Below are positions 6,584 through 12,974 of a DNA stretch of 40,194 bases, one piece after another. The DNA is taken from NCBI GenBank assembly GCA_964579365.1, contig CAZOFW010000002.1:1-40194 (forward strand), written 5' to 3'. How positions within the stretch are numbered: the stretch's first letter is position 1; every line of letters starts with the position of its first letter. The position numbers and the translations under genes are program-made. The notes under the pieces were generated by a model that was given only the letters and a program-made list of their open reading frames with translations, ran no database searches and had not been told where the DNA came from. The stretch comes from JAKPKF01 sp964579365. GTDB taxonomy: Bacteria > Patescibacteriota > Dojkabacteria > SC72.

Positions 6584-6615
6584 AAAAGAGCCACGAAAGT
6601 GGCTCTTTTTGTTTT
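6584..6615 (+). terminator. Intrinsic terminator after rplL
   Basis: A perfect eleven-base stem AAAAGAGCCAC/GTGGCTCTTTT with a GAAA tetraloop, followed by TGTTTTT. Confidence 0.94.
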
Positions 6616-6630
6616 TATAGCAAGTGTACT

Positions 6631-6671
6631 CTCTCCCAATGGATGTTTAAAAACCGATTCCATCGGGAGAG
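6631..6671 (-). repeat. Imperfect inverted repeat after small gene C
   Basis: CTCTCCC-AA-TGG (6631-6642) pairs with CCA-TC-GGGAGAG (6660-6671), with a two-by-two internal mismatch and an AT-rich 17-base loop. It begins 10 nt after the stop of the - strand gene ending at 6682. No U-tract follows on either strand. Confidence 0.6.
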
Positions 6672-6681
6672 TTTGATACAC

Positions 6682-6993
6682 CTAAATCCGTGAGAGAAGC
6701 TCTTCAATATGGAAACACCTCTCTATAATCTTTCTTACTTTCTTGATCAGATCAATAGAGAGCGTAGCCTCTTTTTGACTAATTATGATAGAGTCTTCGT
6801 TAATCGCAATATCTTTCAAACATTCACAAAGGTCCAATTCATCTAGTATGAACTTTGTAATTGCTGGTATTTCTATTCCAATCTCCTCCCCCTCTTCGAG
6901 AGCATCGAGACTGCACCCTTCTAATAGGCAACGATTAACCTTGAAATACAGAAACTCACTATCTTCTTTCAGCAAGATCTTAAGCTCTGCCAT
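6682..6993 (-). CDS. Small acidic protein of unknown function (C)
   Basis: A 103-residue protein that I do not recognise. It is acidic and Leu/Ile/Glu-rich, with five cysteines in all, two of them paired in ECLKD-type helical surroundings (C22, C27, C56, C58, C92). Predicted pattern is mixed alpha/beta with a C-terminal helix (about 78-103). The ATG at 6993 has a strong Shine-Dalgarno, AGGAGG, four bases upstream, in contrast to the SD-less ribosomal genes beside it. It is transcribed divergently from the ATP-grasp operon from a promoter that overlaps that operon's promoter. Confidence 0.7.
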   Translation of the reverse strand: MAELKILLKEDSEFLYFKVNRCLLEGCSLDALEEGEEIGIEIPAITKFILDELDLCECLKDIAINEDSIIISQKEATLSIDLIKKVRKIIERCFHIEELLSRI

Positions 6994-7055
6994 CTCTCCT
7001 CCTCTTTTAGGTATATTTTTATAGATCTATATACAAATTATTGTATATTAACAGG

Positions 7056-7085
7056 ATTATACACTTAATTAACTCCCATCGACAA
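7056..7085 (-). promoter_or_regulatory. Promoter of small gene C
   Basis: On the - strand, TTGTCG (7085-7080), 18 bases, then TATAAT (7061-7056). Its -35 box overlaps the -35 of the divergent ATP-grasp operon promoter. Confidence 0.55.
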
Positions 7086-7108
7086 ATATATATCCAAAGA
7101 AGTATAAT
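7079..7108 (+). promoter_or_regulatory. Promoter of the ATP-grasp operon
   Basis: TCGACA (7079-7084), 18 bases, then TATAAT (7103-7108). The -10 is embedded in a perfect 14-base palindrome, AGTATAATTATACT (7101-7114), which could be a repressor site covering the -10. The -35 box is shared, on opposite strands, with the promoter of small gene C. Confidence 0.6.
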
Positions 7109-7149
7109 TATACTGAATCTGCCAATATATTAATTTATCAATATATCTA

Positions 7150-7818
7150 ATGGACTACACACCTTTTACTAAATGGGTACTGGATAATGGTATTGCTGAA
7201 CAAACCTTGGGATTACTTGTAGGAATAGCAATTATCGCTACAATTGTAAGCCTAGCTAGATACCTTGTAGGATCAAAGTCCTTTGGGATATATGTCCCAA
7301 TAATACTAGCTGTAGCATACACATATACAGGACTTAGATATGGGCTGATCATAACAGCAGTAGTCATAGCATCCTCCCTACTCTCTTTCCTCATCCTTAG
7401 CAGAATTAGAATGCACTACATATCTAGAATGGCAATTAATTACTGCCTCATCATAATGTCTTTAATTGTTTTCTTTGTAGTTGTTAAAAAATACAACCTA
7501 GGATTACCAAATATGTCCCTCATACAGCCATTGGCAATAATCTCCATAATCGCACTTTCCGACTTCTTCGCTAAACAACAGATTAAAAAAGGATTCAAAA
7601 CAACTATGTTAGTACTTGGAAGTACCATCATAATTGCCTCTCTCGGATGGTTCTTAATTACTAGAGAAGCTGTATCTGCCTTCATGGTTAACAATCTCTG
7701 GCTAATACCAGCCCTCATTGTAGTAAACATCCTTATCGGACAATTCTCAGGACTTAGATTTAAAGATCTTTTGAGATTTAGAACCATTATCCAAGAAAAA
7801 GAAAATGTCAAAAAGTAG
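7150..7818 (+). CDS. 7TM membrane protein (inactive-transglutaminase-associated type), no transglutaminase domain
   Basis: A 222-residue polytopic membrane protein with six to seven hydrophobic segments (about residues 18-42, 46-61, 65-84, 95-111, 124-141, 150-167 and 180-199) and a short charged C-terminal tail. It resembles the 7TM module that in many bacteria is fused to an inactive transglutaminase-like domain and encoded beside an alpha-L-glutamate-ligase-like ATP-grasp gene and a retropepsin-like protease. Here the transglutaminase half is missing. The gene starts the operon and overlaps the next gene by 14 bases, which points to coupled translation. Family assignment rests on topology and context. 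It may anchor the ligases at the membrane or export their product. Confidence 0.7.
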   Translation: MDYTPFTKWVLDNGIAEQTLGLLVGIAIIATIVSLARYLVGSKSFGIYVPIILAVAYTYTGLRYGLIITAVVIASSLLSFLILSRIRMHYISRMAINYCLIIMSLIVFFVVVKKYNLGLPNMSLIQPLAIISIIALSDFFAKQQIKKGFKTTMLVLGSTIIIASLGWFLITREAVSAFMVNNLWLIPALIVVNILIGQFSGLRFKDLLRFRTIIQEKENVKK

Positions 7819-9265
7819 GAAGATAAAAGAAATACTGGGATTAAACAGACGAAACCAAGAGTATGTTCGTCCATTAAACCCACCATCTGCAAAAAGAATT
7901 GCAGATAACAAAATTCTCACAAAAAAGATATTGGCAAGGGAAAGAATTAAAACACCAGAGGTATATAAGCTTGTAAAGACAAAAAAACAGTTACAATTCC
8001 TAGATTTTGAATCCCTACCAAACAGTTTTGTCATAAAACCAAACCAAGGTACAGGGGGAAACGGTATTGTTGTACTCTACGGTAAAAAGAAAGGCCAAAC
8101 AGCCTGGATAAGACCAAGTGGAGAAATAATGACTGCAAGAGACATAACACTGCATATTGAGAACATTTTAGATGGTAGGTACTCCATGGGCTCTAGAAAA
8201 GACATCGCGATCATAGAGGAGAGAGTCAAAACAGATCCCTTTCTCAAGCAATATTCATACAAAGGAGTCCCTGACATTAGAATAATCGGATACAACCAAG
8301 TCCCCATAATGGCCATGATGAGACTACCAACGAAGAAGTCCAATGGTACCGCAAATTTGCACTCTGGAGCTATCTGTACCGGTATAGATATTAGTTCTGG
8401 TATAACCACCTACTCTATGCATATGCAGGATAGAAGCATAATGAGTGACTCCTACGAAATGATAGATTCAACTCTAGATCTTAAAGAGAACAAAAAACTT
8501 GGTGGTATTCAAGTACCATACTGGGACGAAATTTTAGAAATAGCTGTAAAGTGCCAAAGAGCAAGTAAACTAGGATACATTGGCGTAGATATAGCCTTAG
8601 ATGCAGAGAAAGGACCTGTTGTCTTTGAACTAAACGCAAGACCAGGACTTGGTATCCAGGTAGCAAATCAAGCAGGACTTAGATGGAGGCTGGAGAAAGT
8701 AAAGGGAATTGAGATAAAGAGTATAAATCATGGTATCCGAGTAGCAAAAAATCTCTTCGGGGGAGAGGTCGAAGAAAGCATCGAGGCAATTAGTGGAAGA
8801 AAAGTTGTGAACATTAACGAAAAAGTCCTCCTCTACTATAAGACACCCGTTTCTAAGAAGAAAAATGACCCTCAAAATCGTGAAGCCATAAGAGTATTCG
8901 TAGATACAGGATTAATAACCTCCCGTATAAACAAAACCCTCGCTTCTAGGATAGGATTTTTTGAAGCAATAGAGTACTTCTACTCTCTTTCCATACCAAA
9001 GAAGTTTGAAAGCTTCAAAGAGGGTCAAGAATACATAGATTCTAACCAATCCACCATTATAGGTCACCCAGACATCCTTAGAGTCGCAAAAATTGTAGAA
9101 GAAGGAGCAATAAAGATAAGACCTGTCATACATGTACATACCAAAATAGCTAGTGAAGAAAAAGATATTGAAATGGTTATCACCGAAGATACCACATATA
9201 ATGTAGTAATCGGAAGAAACGAACTCAAAGGATACTTAATAGATACATCTAAAACATTTACATAG
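7805..9265 (+). CDS. Alpha-L-glutamate-ligase-like ATP-grasp enzyme fused to a retropepsin-like protease domain
   Basis: This 486-residue protein has two parts. Residues 1-310 match the alpha-L-glutamate-ligase-like/ATPgrasp_ST group: LGLNRRNQEY (11-20), NSFVIKPNQGTGGNGI with ATP-binding lysine (73-88), GVPDIRIIGYNQVPIMAMMRLPT (154-176), ANLHSGAICTGIDI (183-196), and GYIGVDIALD with the metal-binding FELNARPGLG (274-283). Residues 360-486 match the retropepsin-like family formerly called ATP-dependent zinc proteases: catalytic-type DTG at 367-369 followed by TS, and the family ending VIGRNELKGYLID (468-480). In gammaproteobacteria these are normally separate neighbouring genes. Predicted role: amide-bond formation onto a peptide or amino acid, coupled to proteolysis. 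Substrate unknown. Confidence 0.82.
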   Translation: MSKSRKIKEILGLNRRNQEYVRPLNPPSAKRIADNKILTKKILARERIKTPEVYKLVKTKKQLQFLDFESLPNSFVIKPNQGTGGNGIVVLYGKKKGQTAWIRPSGEIMTARDITLHIENILDGRYSMGSRKDIAIIEERVKTDPFLKQYSYKGVPDIRIIGYNQVPIMAMMRLPTKKSNGTANLHSGAICTGIDISSGITTYSMHMQDRSIMSDSYEMIDSTLDLKENKKLGGIQVPYWDEILEIAVKCQRASKLGYIGVDIALDAEKGPVVFELNARPGLGIQVANQAGLRWRLEKVKGIEIKSINHGIRVAKNLFGGEVEESIEAISGRKVVNINEKVLLYYKTPVSKKKNDPQNREAIRVFVDTGLITSRINKTLASRIGFFEAIEYFYSLSIPKKFESFKEGQEYIDSNQSTIIGHPDILRVAKIVEEGAIKIRPVIHVHTKIASEEKDIEMVITEDTTYNVVIGRNELKGYLIDTSKTFT

Positions 9266-9266
9266 T

Positions 9267-10259
9267 ATGAAAAAATACGAAGAATATTTAAAAGAGGCAG
9301 GAAATGTTCATTTGGCTTACTACATAGAAGCTGCAGATGAACTTGGAATCGACTACGAAATAGTTGTTCGCAGCCTTCTTGCTAGATTTACATACCAAAA
9401 CAAACACTGGTTCATAATCAATACCGTTACTCCACTTACTCCTTCTCCAGGAACTACCATTGCTAAAAGAAAATACCTTACAAACCTTGTACTGAGCATG
9501 GCAGATATAGATGTTCCAAAACAACAGCCACTTGGAAGTGCAATAGATGCAATAAAGTTCTTCAATAAATACAAGAACATCGTCATAAAACCCTCCCAGC
9601 AACTCGGCGGAATTGGAATAACTATGCTACCAGAGACAGAAGATCAGGTAATTGAAGCATACGAGAATGCATTACACAAAAGTAATGCAAAGGGAGCAGT
9701 AAAGGTGTTAGGTGAAGAGTTCATAAAGGGCGAAAATTACAGATTCCTAGTAGTGGGAGAAGAGGTTGTAGGAATAGTATGGAGAAAAGCCCCAGTAGTT
9801 ATCGGTAATAGCAAAAACACTATAAGGGAGCTAATCGAAATTAAAAACAAAGAGCGCAGAATGCTTGTTCTAAAACCAATTCCCATAGACACAGAGGTAG
9901 ATATAAGACTAAAAAGTCAAAATCTAACCCTCGACTCTGTCCCTAAGGATGGAGAAGAAATTGTTCTAAGATATAATTGCAATCTAACAACAGGAGGAAC
10001 TACAGAAGAATGCTCCGACATAGTAGATCCGTACTACAAGAAGCTTGCAGTCCAAGCAGTAAAAGAACTAGATCTTGAACTCGGAGGCGTAGATATAATT
10101 GCAGAAGACATTACTAAACAAGATAAATGTGGAATTAATGAGATAAACTACAACCCAGGTCTTAGATTGCATTACAAAGTAAACAAAGGACAAGTTGTAA
10201 GAGTAGCCATACCAATAATGGAATATATCCGAGATAAATACATAAATTCAGTTAAATAA
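9267..10259 (+). CDS. Cyanophycin-synthetase-like ATP-grasp ligase
   Basis: A 330-residue ATP-grasp enzyme resembling the ATP-grasp half of cyanophycin synthetase (CphA) and GshAB, without a Mur-ligase half. It shows IVIKPSQQLGGIGI (glycine-rich ATP loop, about 110-123), EEFIKGENYRFLVVGEEVVGIVWRKAPVVIGNSKNTIRELI (the CphA-like signature, about 150-190), and the metal-binding ending GGVDIIAED...INEINYNPGLRLHY (about 274-310). Predicted to activate a carboxylate as acyl-phosphate and join it to an amine. It starts one base after the previous stop, so it is almost certainly co-translated. Substrate cannot be read from the sequence. Confidence 0.8.
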   Translation: MKKYEEYLKEAGNVHLAYYIEAADELGIDYEIVVRSLLARFTYQNKHWFIINTVTPLTPSPGTTIAKRKYLTNLVLSMADIDVPKQQPLGSAIDAIKFFNKYKNIVIKPSQQLGGIGITMLPETEDQVIEAYENALHKSNAKGAVKVLGEEFIKGENYRFLVVGEEVVGIVWRKAPVVIGNSKNTIRELIEIKNKERRMLVLKPIPIDTEVDIRLKSQNLTLDSVPKDGEEIVLRYNCNLTTGGTTEECSDIVDPYYKKLAVQAVKELDLELGGVDIIAEDITKQDKCGINEINYNPGLRLHYKVNKGQVVRVAIPIMEYIRDKYINSVK

Positions 10260-10261
10260 AA

Positions 10262-11932
10262 ATGGTAAAAGTACTTCAAGGATTGAATTTAGAAAATGAA
10301 ATCTCTTCAATTGAGATACATGTAAAGAAAACAGTAGATTTAGAAAAGATAATCAAGCTAATACACTCCTTCCACCCCATATTCATCAAAGAATATAAAT
10401 TTACCGAAGATACACTAAAGATCTATACCAATATACCATCGCTTTGGGAAGAACTTGGTAGTGTATTAGAGAGAAATTTGCCATACAAAGAAACTCTAGA
10501 TAAATGTTTAGAGATAATAAGAATAAGGGTCTCGTCAATGTCCACCATACCCCTACTCTTTGCAGCGCATAAGCTTGGATACGAGACAACCCCAACAATG
10601 GCCACTGAACAATCCCTTACATACACACCATCCTTTAATCGTCACTACACAGTAGGTTGTGGTAAAGGTTCCGAGATAATCTACTCAATCTCTTCTTCTC
10701 AAGATTCTAAGATTGCAAAAGAAATCCAAAGAGATAAATGGTCAAGTAATCTAGTAATTCAAAAACTTGGATTACCACTCCCCTCATGGGAGATCATAGA
10801 TTCATTTACAGAAATAGAAAATGTCTGGAAACATTTTGAAAAACCAGTTGTAATTAAACCAACAGGACTTACTGGTGGAAGTGGAGTTTCAGTTGGTATA
10901 AATACCATTGAAGAAGCTAAAGAAGCATACAAATATGCCAAAGAAATGATAGACAGTAAGCTTAGAAAAGATTGGCAGACCAAAGTAATGATGCAGGAAC
11001 AGGTAAGTGGAGAAGATTACAGGCTCCTAGTTATAGATGGCCATTTAGAAGTCGTAACAAAAAGAATCCCTGCATTTGTAATTGGAAATGGTAAAGACAC
11101 AATAGCAAAGCTCATAGAAGATACTAACAAAGATCCTAAGAGAGACATTACCAGTCCTGCACACACATTAAAACCAATTGAAATAGACCAACCATTGAAA
11201 GCATATCTTAAAGCACAAGGCTTAGATCTAAGCTCAATACCACAAAAAGAGCAGAAAATAGCAGTAAGAAAAGTCGCAAGTATGAGCCAAGGCGGTATAA
11301 CAGAAGACTTTACAGACAAAGTAGGACCAGAGATTAAAAGCATCGTAGAAAGTATAGCAACATCAATCCATGCATTCGCTCTTGGAGTTGATATAATGTG
11401 CAAAGATATCTCCAAACCTCTTACTACAGACAATGGAGCTATCCTTGAGATTAACACTATGCCAGAGGCATATCTCAACCTCTTCCCTGTAATTGGAATA
11501 GACAGAGGCTACGTTGCAGATACTTATATTAAAAAACTACTTGTAAACAACAAAACAAAAAAGATTGTTGTAATTGGTCATCCCCAATATGATATCCCTA
11601 CCACACTTAAACAGAAAAATATGTTCTCCTCCTACTTAAAAAAGGAAGATGTGGTCGGAGAATACAAAGACGGAGAGATCAGAATAAATTCACTAGCATT
11701 GAATAAAGATCTAACCAAAAAGCAGGGTGTAGAAGCACTTAAACTTAATGCCTCTCTTGATGCAATCATAATCCATCATCGAAATTGGGAAGAAGTAGCA
11801 AAAGATGGCCTTGGATTAAATAAAATAAACCTCCTAATGATAGAAACTTCCTTGAAAGAGAATAAAGATTGTATGAAAGTCATAAATAAATACAAACGAA
11901 AAGGATTAATATCTAAAATAAAGACATTCTGA
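10262..11932 (+). CDS. CphA-like ATP-grasp ligase with extra N- and C-terminal regions
   Basis: A 556-residue protein. Residues 1-130 are an uncharacterised N-terminal region. Residues about 135-430 are a cyanophycin-synthetase-like ATP-grasp domain: KEIQRDKWSSNLVIQKLGLPLP, VVIKPTGLTGGSGVSVG (ATP loop), QEQVSGEDYRLLVIDGHLEVVTKRIPAFVIGNGKDTIAKLI, and AILEINTMPEAYLN, where the usual PG after the metal-binding EIN is PE. Residues about 430-556 (starting KKIVVIGHPQYD) form an alpha/beta-looking domain I cannot assign; its position is where CphA carries a Mur-ligase module, but no Walker A is present. The TGA stop shows standard code use. The gene lies two bases after the previous one. Confidence 0.78.
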   Translation: MVKVLQGLNLENEISSIEIHVKKTVDLEKIIKLIHSFHPIFIKEYKFTEDTLKIYTNIPSLWEELGSVLERNLPYKETLDKCLEIIRIRVSSMSTIPLLFAAHKLGYETTPTMATEQSLTYTPSFNRHYTVGCGKGSEIIYSISSSQDSKIAKEIQRDKWSSNLVIQKLGLPLPSWEIIDSFTEIENVWKHFEKPVVIKPTGLTGGSGVSVGINTIEEAKEAYKYAKEMIDSKLRKDWQTKVMMQEQVSGEDYRLLVIDGHLEVVTKRIPAFVIGNGKDTIAKLIEDTNKDPKRDITSPAHTLKPIEIDQPLKAYLKAQGLDLSSIPQKEQKIAVRKVASMSQGGITEDFTDKVGPEIKSIVESIATSIHAFALGVDIMCKDISKPLTTDNGAILEINTMPEAYLNLFPVIGIDRGYVADTYIKKLLVNNKTKKIVVIGHPQYDIPTTLKQKNMFSSYLKKEDVVGEYKDGEIRINSLALNKDLTKKQGVEALKLNASLDAIIIHHRNWEEVAKDGLGLNKINLLMIETSLKENKDCMKVINKYKRKGLISKIKTF

Positions 11933-11934
11933 CA

Positions 11935-12873
11935 ATGAAATACCTTGTAATAGACAAACGACCAAGAGTAAAACAGATGGAAATACCTACAGCTTCTGTT
12001 AGGATATTAGAGGAGTTAAAAAAGAAGGATATACCAACAGATTTTGTTTACAACGATGAAATAGAAATTCTTTTCACAGAGGGTTCCACACAAATTAAAG
12101 CTAAAGGGATAGATGTGAAGGAGTATACACACATCATTTTTAGAGGTCATGCACTTCACAACGACAGGCAGTATGCGCTTAAGAGATACATCATAGATTA
12201 CATTGAGCAACATAACAGTGACAACCCAGAAAAAAAAGTGCTCGTTCAAAATTCCAAAGCAATTAAGAAATTGCCATATTACAATAAGGTAGCCATTTCT
12301 TTGCTATGTTCACAATATAACCTCCCCTACTTTCAGACATATTACAGAACAGATGGTAAATATCTAGAACCCAGAGATATGTTAAAAGAATATCCATTAA
12401 TCATAAAAGAGTATGCTGGTATCAATAGAGTTGAGATAATTGACGGCGAAGAGAAGATTAAAAAGAATGTTTACAAAATAGAAAAAGACGAGGATTTTGA
12501 ACAAGAGGGATTAAAAGGTCAGAATCTAGGGGATTTCTTTCTTCAAGAATTCTCAGATACTGCCGAAGATTACAGAGTTTTTGTTAAACTAGGTAAAGTA
12601 ATTGGTGGATGGAAAAGAAGTGCATCTAAAGGCTTTATGACTGTGAATAAGGGAATATATGAGATGTACAATGAACCAGACCAAGAGATGAAAGAGATAG
12701 CAGAGAAAATGGCAAGTATTCTAGAAGCTGATTTCATAGCTGTAGATTTTATGTATATGAATGGTAAACCCTGTATACAGGAGATAAGCCTACATCCAGG
12801 ATTTAAAGCCTACGAAACAAAGATAAAGGGAACACCTGTTAATATAGCAGAAGCTATAATAACTGCATTCTAG
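11935..12873 (+). CDS. RimK-like ATP-grasp ligase
   Basis: A 312-residue ATP-grasp protein. An N-terminal alpha/beta domain (1-110) contains THIIFRGHAL. The ATP-grasp core follows: YPLIIKEYAGINRVEII, DFFLQEFSDTAEDYRVFVKLGKVIGGWKRSASKGFMTVNKGG-like region and ADFIAVDFMYMNGKPCIQEISLHPGF. In most members the metal ligand motif reads ExN; here it is EIS, so Asn is replaced by Ser. It is the last gene of the operon, and its TAG stop overlaps, on the opposite strand, the stop of the convergent 24-residue peptide gene. Confidence 0.78.
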   Translation: MKYLVIDKRPRVKQMEIPTASVRILEELKKKDIPTDFVYNDEIEILFTEGSTQIKAKGIDVKEYTHIIFRGHALHNDRQYALKRYIIDYIEQHNSDNPEKKVLVQNSKAIKKLPYYNKVAISLLCSQYNLPYFQTYYRTDGKYLEPRDMLKEYPLIIKEYAGINRVEIIDGEEKIKKNVYKIEKDEDFEQEGLKGQNLGDFFLQEFSDTAEDYRVFVKLGKVIGGWKRSASKGFMTVNKGIYEMYNEPDQEMKEIAEKMASILEADFIAVDFMYMNGKPCIQEISLHPGFKAYETKIKGTPVNIAEAIITAF

Positions 12874-12944
12874 CCTCCTGTTGATGGACCGCCTATTGTC
12901 CCTGGACCACCATCCGTATCAGGACCAAAGTTAATATTCTTCAT
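12870..12944 (-). CDS. 24-residue Gly/Pro/Thr repeat peptide, candidate modified-peptide precursor
   Basis: An ATG at 12944 opens a 24-codon frame ending in TAG at 12870. After MKNIN come three hexapeptide repeats, FGPDTD, GGPGTI and GGPSTG, and a final Gly: the unit is x-G-P-x-T-x, ending in Gly-Gly. Codons differ between repeats (CCT/CCA, ACG/ACA, GGT/GGC), so the repetition is kept at protein level. An AGGA lies seven bases before the ATG, and an in-frame TAG just upstream fixes the start. It sits 30 nt after the metallopeptidase gene on the same strand, and its stop overlaps that of the ATP-grasp operon. Gly- and Pro-coding makes the block much more GC-rich than the other intergenic DNA. 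Inference: a substrate of the nearby ligases and peptidase. Confidence 0.6.
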   Translation of the reverse strand: MKNINFGPDTDGGPGTIGGPSTGG

Positions 12945-12974
12945 AAATATATCCTACAATAAAATATATTCTTT

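Noticed and set aside
1641..6671. Reading the post-gene hairpins as integron attC sites
   Set aside because: The small genes have their own promoters and lie on both strands, no paired RYYYAAC/GTTRRRY core boxes could be matched to the arms, and there is no integrase in the window.
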